From the NCBI GenBank assembly GCA_018340375.1, contig JAFFJZ010000002.1, positions 49,186,001 through 49,250,000 on the forward strand: DNA of 64,000 bases, written 5' to 3'. Shown here one piece after another: positions 1-10,769 of the stretch; positions within the stretch are counted from its first letter, which is position 1; each line of letters begins with the position of its first letter. The position numbers and the translations under genes are program-made. Under the pieces are notes generated by a model. That model did not search any database and was not told the DNA's origin. It saw only the letters and a program-made list of their open reading frames with translations. Source of the DNA: Gonatopus flavifemur (taxonomy: Eukaryota > Arthropoda > Insecta > Hymenoptera > Dryinidae).

Positions 1-697
1 AGTATGTCACATTTCAATCTCTATTGTTGTGAACAGTATAAAATTGACATTAGATATTTTTGTTACAAAATATCTTGTAGGGAAGAGTTAGTCACCGGTA
101 GTATATATCAATTTCAACTGACTCAGGCATTTTCAATTTCCTTGTTGAAGGATTTCAAGATCGCTCTGAGTTTTAGTTTATACAATGAGCATTGCTTTAC
201 GTAGCTTTTAGACGTTATTACCTCATGTCAAGGGGTAATTTATCTCCCGTATGAGTGAAGATATGCTATGTTTTGTAACTTACATTGCTTTCTACTCAAA
301 TGAAGACATACTTGGAGGGTTGTTGAAAACGAGAACGTTTCTGAAAGGAATGATATCGTTAATGTTGGATTCGATCAATTTTGTGCAACTGGTTATATCC
401 TAAACAAAGTACAGGCGCATTTTCCAAACATTCTTTTTTCTCAAACTGAATTCACGAGGAAGAAATAAATAATTCACCTGCAGTAGCGAAGTAGCTAGCA
501 CGGACATAAATAGCCATTAAATTAGTTCCTGCAGCTAAATTTTAATTATTACAGCAAAAAAATTCGCTTTTATAGCTGATTTATTTGTTGCGACTAGCAA
601 TTCACTGATTCGGATTTACAAAGTAACAAATTCTGTTTGATACGTCCAAACATCTCTCTTCTACTCGAAGTGAATGCAAGCAGAAACATTTTATCTA
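1..697. other. AT-rich sequence, nothing recognised
   Basis: Short ORFs only, none with family resemblance. No inverted-repeat boundary or RNA gene visible. Confidence 0.5.
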
Positions 698-993
698 CAC
701 GGAAAGACCGGGTCTATCAATATTTAGAAAAATGACTGTCAATTTAGGGAAAACGAGGATCGCTGGAAAATATCCGTATTGCGTCTACTAAAAGTTCGTA
801 GTCGATGTATTGACAATTGATAGTTTCACTGTGAAAAATACCAATGAAGCTATCAACTTTAATATTTTGACTACGAATTTTGGATACTCACTACGAATAT
901 TTTTCAGCGATCCTCTTTTTCCCTAAATTGATAGTCATTTTTCTAAACGTTGATAAATTCTTTCTAAATATTAATAGACCCGGTTTTTTCGTG
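698..993. mobile_element. Inverted-repeat element, CAC type, TA duplication
   Basis: Ends CACGGAAAGACCGGGTCTAT / its complement, flanked by TA on both sides. Long arms (about 120 bp) match: for example the left AATTTAGGGAAAACGAGGATC and the right GATCCTCTTTTTCCC. A hairpin-forming, non-autonomous element. Confidence 0.75.
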
Positions 994-1834
994 TAAAACA
1001 TAAAAATCACTCAAAGTTATATCACGATTTTTTGAAATTAACATGTGAATATCGTTAGCTACATATTCAAGAGTTAATATTGAAGAATAAGTATACTTAA
1101 CGCGACCGATATTCATCTCATTTCAACACGTTCTTCAGTTATCAGTAAAAAATCAGAACGCGTGATCCTGTGTGAGAATATTCACTCTAGAGAATAATGG
1201 AGTTTAAACGTCAAGAATTTTTGCAATTTTGCCAGAAAGGTACGGCAACCCATGAAATGATCTCTCAACCCCGCGTGTGAATGAGGGAAAAGAGAATGGC
1301 ACGTAATGTGAGGGCGTCTAAGAACTCGCGGTAGAGTGGATTGTCCGGCTGACTTCGTACATCACTTGAAAACAGGTGCTTCTACAATGAATCCACTTAT
1401 GTATATACCTTACACTTTCGCTGATCCTCTATATTACGACGAGAGACTTTTGACTTGAGCAAAAATGAAAATATAACGTCCGAGAGATGTTACTCAACAG
1501 AGCAAGGTTCGTTAACGATCCTGGTGAACCGGATACGCACTCAACAAACTACTTAGTGGTACACTTTTCATCTTTCTCTTTATAACGATTCAAAGCAATA
1601 TTTTGTATTATAGCATATATCTTTAATTAACTTGTAAAAAAAATATCTGCTCCGAATCCCACAATCCAGAGAGTCGGTTTTATTATTTCTCTCAGAAAGT
1701 CTATGAAAAGTCTACGAAAGATTGTTTACAATGAAAAATTTTGAAATTTCATAATATGAATGTGCTCTCCAAACGTATTCCAATGAAAATTATGAAGATG
1801 GATTGATATCCGTACAAACTACGTGCTTTGAAAG

Positions 1835-1915
1835 TGCAGGAGAAGCAGCGGTAAACGGGGGATTGCACAACCACCAGACTGGACTGAGGTTGCAGGTTCT
1901 AGTCCTTTGCAGCTC
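1835..1915 (+). repeat. tRNA-like segment, possible SINE head
   Basis: Contains GGTTCTAGTCC at 1,895-1,905, matching a Pol III B box, after a CAGCGGTAAACG stretch that resembles a D-arm/A box. No full cloverleaf could be drawn, so a tRNA-derived repeat or chance match is likelier than a functional tRNA. Surrounding DNA (994-2,730) is otherwise unannotated. Confidence 0.25.
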
Positions 1916-2734
1916 AAGCTAAGCACGTCGGGTCGATTTGACCGCAACTCGAAGCAATACAAGATTATGCATTCTCTTTAAGTCGAGTTCACGCAATTTT
2001 CGAACATATAGAGAGCATCTAATATATACTCTATTAGTCCAGTTATGTAATACCATTTATTTGAACCATTATATTTCATCATTCCCCTACAACTTTTTAC
2101 TAGCGATTTCAAATTTTTATTCATAAAATTCCATTCATTCGTACGGAAATATCATTGAAAGTGTATGAAATCATAGTTCCATTGATTATATGTTGCATTG
2201 AATTTGAAGATATAATTTCAACAGTATAAAGTAGGAGTACTATAATGAGAAATAAAATATCATAATTACTTCACAAATGTTGAATTTACATAATATTCAT
2301 TCTTTAACTAAATGTATTATGTAAACGAAAGATTATCTACTTGCGAACATGTTGAGAAATTTGCTAATTAAGAACCTTAAATTTTATTTATCAAATGAAT
2401 TTTTGAAATTCAGTGCAAATAGCGTGATGAATCCATTGAACCAATTTGATGTGTAGGTCAAACCGCGTTGGTGAATGAAAGCGAAACCCCAAATAGCTGG
2501 AGTAAGTCGACTCAAGACAGGACGAGATTAACGGGCGATCGTTCGAAAGTAAGAGCCAACTCTTAGTTTCGCAATTTAACCGAACATTTTTTTTTTATAA
2601 CACTCTGAAAGATCAGAGTCATCGCATGATGTGATATCGATGTTTCGTATTGTGTTTTCAAAAATTTATTTTGCGATTTCTGATACTTGGATTTAGGAAT
2701 GTACAAACAAAATATTGGCTGGCTATCTGAATAC

Positions 2735-2790
2735 AGTAGGACCTCGTTCATTCGAGATAATTTGGGAAAAGCCCGTACGGAAATATTACG
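2735..2790 (+). mobile_element. Single pogo/Tigger-like terminal repeat
   Basis: CAGTAGGACCTCGTTCATTC resembles the terminal repeat of pogo/Tigger transposons (CAGT-GACCTCG type). No partner end was found, so this is a solo or truncated end. Confidence 0.3.
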
Positions 2791-3058
2791 CTAAAGTAAC
2801 TATGAATAATCTCTGAGAAATATCGCACTTTGTCTGCAAAATTGCTGACAAACTCTGAGGAATTCTGAAATTTTAATGAGAAATCTAACAAATTTGGAAC
2901 ATTTTGTACTTTTTCAGAATTCATAAGTTTTTTCTTTCAGACGAATAGAAACGAAATTGCGCTCTGAAAAAATTCTGCTGAAACTCTGATATATTTCTAA
3001 CATTTTTTTACGATTATTGAGAATAGAGTTTTCAATTTTCAAACGCTTCTTCACATAT

Positions 3059-3708
3059 GATACGCTAAGAGCAAAAGTGACACCCAAATTGTTGTCAAGC
3101 AAAAACAGGACGGGAACTTTTGAGAGCAAGAATGGAACGTCAAAAGTTCCGAGCAAAAGCGATACACTTATAATTCGGAATAAAAGAGCAACCACAGAAA
3201 TCTCCGGGCCAAAATGAAACACTGAAAAAGCTCGAGCAAAAACGAACCAACGCACAACCCAATTCTGTATTTATGCGCTGATTCGTTTTTGCTCGAGCTT
3301 TGTCAGTGTTTCATTTTGGCCCGGAGATTTCTGTGGTTGCTCTTTTATTCCGAATTATAAGTGTATCGCTTTTGCTCGGAACTGTTAATGTTCCGTTCTT
3401 GCTGTCAAAAGTTCCCCTGGTTAAAAGAATCCATTACTTCTGTCAAATGAAATTAAACGAGATTTGGCCAGAACATTGTCCGAGAATCAATGAGATTTGG
3501 CGAGATTCAGTGAGATTTGGCGAGAATCAACTGTTCTTTCTGACCAAATCTCATTGACATTTGCCGGATGAGAATTGGTCAGAACATTGTCCAAGTTCAA
3601 CTGTAATTCAGTGAGATTCGGCGAGAATCAATGGTTTTTTTAAACCAGGGTCCTATCCTGTTTTTGCTTGACAACAATTGGGGTGTCACTGCTGCTCTTA
3701 GCGTATTC
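3059..3708. mobile_element. Large palindromic element split by another insertion
   Basis: Left arm from 3,059 (TACGCTAAGAGCAAAAGTGA) matches the complement of a right arm ending near 3,708; the hinge is near 3,255-3,270. The arms are highly similar through a GGCCCGGAGATTTCTGTGG core. The ORFs in this stretch are mirror shadows of the palindrome. The right arm is interrupted by the element at 3,415-3,650. Confidence 0.8.
3415..3650. mobile_element. CCC-type element nested in a palindrome arm, TC duplication
   Basis: Ends CCCTGGTTAAAAGAA / TTTTTTTAAACCAGGG, flanked by TC on both sides. The left arm of the host palindrome shows the unoccupied site. The interior repeats GAGATTTGGCGAGAATCAAT with variations. 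Confidence 0.85.
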
Positions 3709-5417
3709 AGGGTGGTCACTATTTTTCTGAAAAAAAAATTCCCTGACTTTTCCCGGTTTTCCAGGTGGTTTTTGAATTTTTTCCTGACTTCATACAAAAA
3801 TATTCATTACTTGATCTGAAAAAGTTCCATACTATAATTCAATCGATAGCATAGTTCTGCAATAGAAACACCAAAAGATTATATTATAGATTCTTAATCG
3901 TTTTCGGAAGTAAAACGGTAATGAAATATAACAATCAATTTATTCCAGTGAGTATCGTCTTTGAAGTTTCTATATTGGAAGCATTTCATGGAAAGGCATT
4001 AAAATGATTGACTGCGCGCGGGCACAGATATTTCGAAGGTCACCCGATTATAACAATATAAACATCAAATGTTAAAATGATTCACAAATGGCAATAAATC
4101 GTAAACAACAATCAAAACAACAGTATAAAAAAAAAGAATGAAAAAACGGCGAGACTAGAAAAGGACAAGGATTAAAATAGTTTTCGACCAAGTGGTGGTT
4201 AAAAAAATTAAATCAATAAATAAATATGAATATGGGCGAGGTGGCAATATATGATTTTATTACACATGCACATAAATAAAAAATTGGAATTCAATTTTCC
4301 AAATTAATAAAGAGAATCCACGAAGAGCGTGTAGAAATGATAGAGGATTGAAGGGTCAGGGTAATCTAGAATTTGTCACAGAGATCCACTATCCGTAATT
4401 GGATATGTTCAAGGATTATATTATTATTTCGATGTTTCAATTTATTCAATTCCAATTAAAATATTTCAAAAAATTATTGAATAATTCATGACACGAAGCA
4501 CAAGCAAGGATGATCATTTTGAACGAGAAATCTCTTCTGTAGAAAGAAATGAATAACAGTATCAATTTTTGAAGTATTTCTCACGGCAAGAAATTAGTCA
4601 CAATGGTCCATTTGTTTATCACATACGAGAATTTACTTTTTTTACTTTTTCAACTCAATTTTCTAAAGAATCTTCGTGATTTAATCAGGAATTTTTCTCG
4701 CAAGAGAAGATATGAATTAAAAAACTATAAAATTTGTTGAATTGGTCAAATTTTCTACATTCATCAAGGTGAAGTGAATAAATTGTTCGGTATAAACAAT
4801 CTGCTATAATAATAAATTAATTTAAAGTGTTCATAGCGACTGAATTTGAATGAATAATGAATGTTGCATAAATTTCAAACATAGGAATGTTTGTTTGTAA
4901 ATTTTCCGTAAGGATCATACAATTAGTCAATGGAGTCATGGATTGTTATTTTGAATGTTTTAAATTAAAAATTAATTTATCATGAATTACTCTTGAACCG
5001 TGATACATAAAATATAAATCTAATTCCTCAACTTTGGGAAACTCATGATTCCAGTTGGATGCACTTTTATTTCAGTGAAAAGATGAATCTCAATAAGACG
5101 GTGGTAATTACTGGAATAATGTAGTGTTAAATTAACTTCGTTCCGCGGAAGTTATCGATTACTGGAAAATTACAAGTGAATTTCAAAGTAATGAATGTTT
5201 TCTTATTTCCTTGTTTATGAGGCTGTACGAAGCCTGATGTTAGGCAGATTTTCTTGGCAAAGTTGACAAGCAAGTCAGTCAGGTTATCGTGCAGCAGGGT
5301 GATACTTTAACACTCCTCATTCTCCTCAAGTATACACCTTTGATCCACTTTGTAGTTTTGTAATTATCTTTTTGCCAATTTACTCATTAATGAAAATGTA
5401 GGTAACTGAAAACTCTT
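3709..5417. other. AT-rich intergenic sequence
   Basis: A short stretch just after the palindrome (CCCTGACTTTTCCCGG near 3,741) looks repeat-derived. The rest shows no ORF, palindrome or RNA gene that I can support. Confidence 0.4.
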
Positions 5418-5559
5418 CCCTGCTTAAAGTGTCATATAGAATTGTATAAAATATCATAGATTATGATTCAAAAACATGATAAGATTCACAGTTTCTATCA
5501 TGTTTCTGAATCATATTTTATGATATTCTATACGATTCTATATGACATTTTAAGCAGGA
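5418..5559. mobile_element. CCC-type palindromic element, TT duplication
   Basis: Ends CCCTGCTTAAAGTGTCATAT / complement with one mismatch in the last base; TT on both sides. The 142 bp are nearly all arm, folding about 5,487. Confidence 0.75.
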
Positions 5560-5983
5560 TTTCTTCTTAAATTTTCCCTTCTGTTCGATGACAAAGTAGA
5601 TGAACTTGTTGCAATTCCCAATTTACAAGAAATTTGAAATGGAAGAGATACAAGAATTTTCTTTTTCACCATCCAATATCGACCAAACATAGTTAATTTT
5701 CATAGAAACTTTGTATTAGAATACAGTACAGTGATAGAAGAACCTTGGTTTTTTAAAGATTTTTAAGAAGTATCAAATACTTGCTATTTAAAAGATGAAA
5801 ATAAATCTAAAAACACTTACGATTCAATTATTTCACAGGTTGCAGTTAAAGGGTAATAGGAATAATACAAATTACAATTCCCATGTAATAAAATCTTGTA
5901 AAATTTAATTTAATCCACTCTCATACAACGCATTGACACTTCTGATGCATATCCCATTCGCATACTTATGTACAGAAAGTTTC

Positions 5984-6554
5984 TTATCCGAGAATCAATT
6001 TTACCACGATAGTTAATATATTGAGGAAAATCAGAGGCACTGAAACATAATTTTCACACATTTGAATATGAATGAGAATAATTTTTGTCGAGATATAACA
6101 TATTTAGTACAACATATTTAGTTACCTCTGACGACTGTTCTTATGGATCTAACAAGATTTAATAACTGTGATTTAACAGTCGTTGGTTCACCGAATCCTT
6201 GAACATTTTGCCATGATGCCCAACCGACTAGATAAAATTCAAATTACAAACAGAAATTACAAATGTGAATTCATATATAAATAAGTGAATATGTATACAT
6301 ATAATTTCAACTTAACCTCTAAAGGATTCAAAAATAAAATTTGAAAGAACTGATTGTTTCAGAATTTTCAAACACATAAATTATCAAACAATGTGAACTA
6401 ATGAACACCATTTCGTCATGTTCAATGTTTGGTTAATTGTACATTCAGAAACCGATATCTTACCTTTGGCCAGGAACCTTTCCTCATTGAGAATACAAAC
6501 TGCATTCAAACACAATAATGTAGCTTCAAATAGAGTCCACAATGTAAATGCCAT
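5984..6554 (-). CDS. IER3IP1: IER3IP1/Yos1-like protein, complete, three coding exons
   Basis: Small ER/Golgi membrane protein of the IER3IP1/Yos1 family, which acts with Yip1-type proteins in ER-to-Golgi transport. Coding exons, read right to left, are 6,464-6,554, 6,126-6,227 and 5,984-6,039. All introns have GT..AG ends and the phases join exactly (91+102+56 nt, 83 codons including TAA). The protein is 82 residues, the length I recall for the human protein. It starts MAFTLWTLFEATLLCLNA (a hydrophobic N-terminal segment), has the conserved core GWASWQNVQGFGEP followed by KSQLLNLVRSIRTVVR, and ends in a second hydrophobic segment VPLIFLNILTIVVKLILG. Too short for a simple ORF scan because it is split. 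It is divergent from the NAXD gene, so the two may share a promoter. Family assignment is by recalled similarity to human IER3IP1; I am confident of it. Confidence 0.93.
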
Positions 6555-7221
6555 ATTTTTTGTATAAAAATTAATCTAAAATATTGATACTTTTTACCGG
6601 GTAAAGCCACGAGACATCTGACACAATCTACGAAAGGTAAATTCACTAATGAGGTTGCGAATACTTGCTGATATCAAGACAACACTGTATTTGACAAAAT
6701 TCTTACCAATCGTGCATGTACAATGTATTATGTTAACTATGTTCAGTCCTACTATACGTCAAGTGTTATTTCAACGGTATCTGTGGTAATCATATAAATT
6801 ATTACTCCAATTTATTAAATAATATCTTATTACGGCATGCTCGATACGTTCAAAACACTTGTCATGTTTAGTCGCCTGTTTTTTAAGGTTATAATAGGTT
6901 ATGTTGTGTCACTACTGTCAAAGTTCATTATTCGAAACAAATCAAAGTGTCGTTCATTAAAATTTTTTTCTCATCCGTAAGCATTCTTTTCTTTCTTTCA
7001 CGCATCAACACATTGTCTTTTGTTTAAAAACCTACTTCAGTCTTAACACATCAATTTTGTCATTCGTTGGGCTCAAAATTTATAGTTTATAACAAAATAC
7101 ACAAAATTTTTCTATTCTCGATCTCAAAATCACATACATCAAAATTTCAATAGTTGTATAGTCATTGATTTCAATATTAACTTTTCTCAGGAATTCCATC
7201 AAATTTTGTAAATCTTCAAAC
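6555..7221. promoter_or_regulatory. Shared intergenic region between divergent IER3IP1 and NAXD start codons
   Basis: The 667 bp between the minus-strand ATG at 6,554 and the plus-strand ATG at 7,222 must hold the 5' UTRs and promoters of both genes. No TATA box, initiator or GC-rich island stands out. A plausible splice acceptor (CTTTTCTCAG) ends at 7,190, so a small upstream exon of NAXD may lie here. Bidirectional promoter use is inferred from layout only. Confidence 0.5.
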
Positions 7222-8166
7222 ATGTCCACATCCGTGTCAATCGATGATCGTATGCTGAAGGGAATAAGGAAAGTGGTACCAAATCTCGACAATAGCAAGT
7301 ACAAAGGACAAGATGGAAAAATTGGAATCTTTGGAGGTAGTTTGGAATATACAGGAGCACCATACTTTGTAGCCATGAGCGCGTTAAGAACAGGTGCAGA
7401 TTTGGTACATATATTTTGCGCTAAAGATGCAGGAACACCTATAAAATCATATAGTCCAGAACCTATAGTACATCCAGTGTTAGATCTTCATGATGCTCTG
7501 AAGCATATTAGGCCATGGTTGGATCGTTTGCATGTAATTATCATTGGGCCTGGTCTTGGACGAGATGACAAAATCTTGAAAACAGTATCCGATGTGATCA
7601 CCATTTGCCGAGATATGAAAAAGCCATTGATCATTGACGCAGATGGTTTGTTTTTGGTCTCTCAGAAGCCAAATATAGTTAGGGAATACCCAAATCTTAT
7701 ACTTACGCCTAATGCGATGGAATTCAGTCGTCTCTTCAAAGCTTTCTTGGAAAAACCCATACAACCCACTCCTACTCCTAAAACAGCTGATGTGAAACAT
7801 TTGGCTGAAGCTGTAGGAAAAAATGCAGTTATTCTGCACAAAGGAGCTAAAGATGTGATAGCGGATGGAGGTAAAGGCATGGACACTGTGATGTGTGGTT
7901 TAGCTGGTTCTGGAAGGAGATGCGGAGGTCAAGGGGATATCTTGGGAGGATCTTTGGCTGTATTTTGGTGCTGGGCATTGAATGCAGGAGTTTCAGAGAC
8001 TACTGTATCACCCTCTATAATCGCATGTTATGCAGCATCCAAGTTAACTAGAGAAAGCAACATGGCGGCATATAAAATCAAACAAAGAGGAATGTTAGCA
8101 ACTGATATGTTGGAACAAGTTCCTTCTGTTTTCTCAAGAATCTTTGAAACGCATTTCAACAAGTGA
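7222..8166 (+). CDS. NAXD: ATP-dependent (S)-NAD(P)H-hydrate dehydratase (NAXD/CARKD)
   Basis: Metabolite-repair enzyme: it uses ATP to dehydrate the damaged hydrated cofactors S-NADHX and S-NADPHX back to NADH and NADPH, working with the epimerase NAXE. The ORF is uninterrupted, 314 residues from the first ATG. Ribokinase-like YjeF C-terminal domain motifs are in order: GKIGIFGGSLEYTGAP (32-47), IIGPGLGRD, PLIIDADGL, LTPNAMEFSRLF, ILHKGAKDVI and the signature GSGRRCGGQGD (about 229-239), whose last Asp is the expected catalytic base. The family usually has Pro in GSPRR, here Gly. The frame stays open upstream, with no ATG, to a possible splice acceptor at 7,190, so an upstream exon could add a mitochondrial leader, as in mammals. 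AATAAA follows at 8,430. Confidence 0.95.
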   Translation: MSTSVSIDDRMLKGIRKVVPNLDNSKYKGQDGKIGIFGGSLEYTGAPYFVAMSALRTGADLVHIFCAKDAGTPIKSYSPEPIVHPVLDLHDALKHIRPWLDRLHVIIIGPGLGRDDKILKTVSDVITICRDMKKPLIIDADGLFLVSQKPNIVREYPNLILTPNAMEFSRLFKAFLEKPIQPTPTPKTADVKHLAEAVGKNAVILHKGAKDVIADGGKGMDTVMCGLAGSGRRCGGQGDILGGSLAVFWCWALNAGVSETTVSPSIIACYAASKLTRESNMAAYKIKQRGMLATDMLEQVPSVFSRIFETHFNK

Positions 8167-8429
8167 GCTTTTAAGAAAGTTTTCAGTTTTTTAGTAAAAA
8201 TCCTCATCCATTTTTATTTTTATTTTCTCGACCATACATGTATAACTCTCAATTTCATTGATAACAATTAATAGTGTACTGATATTTGAATTGAATTTAT
8301 GATTTTTAGAACGTCTTCGTTCAATGGCAGGAGTCGAACACGTAGTACCGAATCGTGATAAATTTGAAATTTCTTCTGTATATTATTATACATACATCAC
8401 AGAATTGTATGAAATTTTAGTAAGTTTTG

Positions 8430-8435
8430 AATAAA
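8430..8435 (+). terminator. Polyadenylation signal of NAXD
   Basis: AATAAA lies 264 bp after the NAXD stop codon on the same strand. Cleavage would fall shortly downstream. No better signal is seen nearer the stop. Confidence 0.5.
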
Positions 8436-8469
8436 AGTCATATTTTTATAGATTCATATAAATTTGGAG

Positions 8470-10560
8470 AGGATTTTAAGGTCGTTTTCTAGTCGAATAC
8501 CGACAAAAAAAACAGAAGTAAAATGGGTGTTGGAAAAATTGTTTTTATATTACACTGAGAAGACATGTTTACAAATTTCTATATTATTACAGTTTTATAC
8601 TTATCTCTAATGAGCTAGGGTTTTCGTAAATTAAATCCAAGAGAGTTCAAATATTTATAATACTTTCCAACATGCATGCGTTATGAGAAGCATGATGAAA
8701 ATATCTCAAATTTGAAAATATTTTTAGAGTCAACCACTCTCTTTTCGTTCGCAAGGATTAAAAATGATGAGTATTTTCATTTTTATAGAGAAGATTGTTG
8801 AAGTTTTTGTTGCTGACTTGTGATCCAAAGTGATACTATATTCATATTGGAAAAAAAAGAGAAATTCTACTATACACATCATTGACATTTCTTACATCAC
8901 ATATTTGATTATGCCAAAAGAAGGCATTGAAAGTTTTACTTTTCTAAACTTGAATAATTATCTTTTGAAGTGAGAGAAAAGTGAATACAGTTGTTTGAGA
9001 GGAGTCAAGTGCTGTTGCCAAAGATCATTGTAATACAAAAAAATTGTTTACTGATTGAGGTCCCAAATGTTTGAATTACATAGTTTCTAATTCTAAAATT
9101 TACTATAATGTCTACTTTGAAATTTTTCGTGTGAATAAATATAAATGTTCCTGCAGCACAAGTGCCTCGAATCCTTCACATTCGAAAAAAATACTGGTAA
9201 CCTCAATTAGACAAAGCACAAATTTCAGTTGAGATTTGCAATTTTCTTCAGTTCAGTTGACCAAATAATGATCTGGTTTCATTCGAATTTATGTCTTCTC
9301 TGACATTTATCTAGTTGTGGTGACCAATTGTATTTGTTTTTGCATAAGCATTTTCAGAGAATCTTCTCATTCGGAGGTGGGTTTGTGCTGTATGGATACG
9401 TTTCATTTATTATTTTTTCCTACTGTTTTTTTTTTTAAATCTTTTCAGTAAATGAGACTATACAAATTCAAAAAAATTTTCAAGATTTCTTCTTTTGTAA
9501 GTTGAATGCTTCAACGAAAAGCCTACTAAGTTTGTAATAAGATAATAAATATAAATTATACTTTGAACGAAATGAATTCAAACAGATATTTCATTTTAAA
9601 ACTAGTCATTTCGCAAATATTGAATACAATTTTTTATTCATTTTGATTAGGCGTCTTCCATAAATTACGCAAGACGAGAAGAAGAGATTATGAGATGTCC
9701 TTCTGACTGTAATTCATGAATGATCCCTTAGCTTGCGGGTAAAATAAATATTATGATACATTTTCTAAAATCGACTGATACAAAAAATCTAAAACTCAGT
9801 ACTTCATTCAAAAAAATATTGAATAATTATAAATCGTGTTATGATGGTGAAACATCAATCCTTGGATTATTTGAATAATGTAATGTACTGAATTTTCAGA
9901 GCAAGCGACAAAAGAAAATTTTTGATGCAACTTCTTTGCACTTTGATTCTCTCATATTACCGATATAAATTATTCAATGCTCAATAATTTTAAAAATTAT
10001 TCTATTACAAATTTATCCATCACCATTCTTCTAAAACGATTCTTGTTCAAGAATAATGTTGAGTAATGAGTACACAATTATACAAGGATTGATGCTTGAA
10101 ACTAGAATTATAATCGATTTTATAAAATGAATAAAAATAAGTTTGTCTTAATTCAAATTTCTCATAGAAAAACGCTATTCACTTACAAAGATGGATTGTT
10201 TTGGATACACTTGCATTTCCCAAGTACTCACTTTGGATTTACTGAGTACTTTGAGATTTTGAATATATTCTAGATTATCCATCTCTGTTAACACAATATA
10301 AATAGTATTAATATTGACTAAGAATTACGTAATCACACGTGATTCTCTGTAGTTTAAAATTTGAATATTTTGTTCATGATTAAATGTACATTATGACTAA
10401 ATAAACCTCTCATTTCAGGTTGCTGTTACTGTAAAATATCACTGTAAAGATTACTCTTGACTTTATGCTATCATGTAAAAATCTAAAATTCATATAAATA
10501 TAATTCCTCTGTTATAGCATTGAATACTGCATGAAAAAAAAAAAAAAAGGAAAAGAGAGG
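8470..10560. other. AT-rich intergenic region between convergent NAXD and SLC12 genes
   Basis: About 2.1 kb between the 3' ends of two convergent genes. I see no ORF with family resemblance, no clear inverted-repeat element and no RNA gene. An A-run of about 14 occurs near 10,533, just inside the predicted end of the cotransporter gene. Confidence 0.5.
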
Positions 10561-10564
10561 ACAT

Positions 10565-10570
10565 TTTATT
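10565..10570 (-). terminator. Candidate polyadenylation signal of the SLC12 gene
   Basis: AATAAA on the minus strand, about 200 nt past the TAG stop at 10,770. Good position for the end of a short 3' UTR; not tested. Confidence 0.45.
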
Positions 10571-10769
10571 TTGTGAAGCAACTTTGGCGTATATTTACAT
10601 GATTTTTGGCATGAATACTGTGAATACTGTCTTGTTAGAATGTCTTTGTAACTAGCGTTCCTAGACACACCGGGACGTAACAGTCTATGACGAAATGATA
10701 AAAATGACAACCATAATACCGAAGTAACGTAATAAGTAGTATTAACATACTTTGTTTCAATAGTATAGA

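Noticed and set aside
2914..3557. ORFs of 66-113 codons on both strands
   Set aside because: They mirror each other because they lie in the arms of a palindrome; the peptides are repeats of the same sequence.
7165..7221. NAXD start at 7,165
   Set aside because: The codon there is TTG, not ATG. The first ATG in frame is at 7,222; upstream codons could only be used through splicing from another exon.
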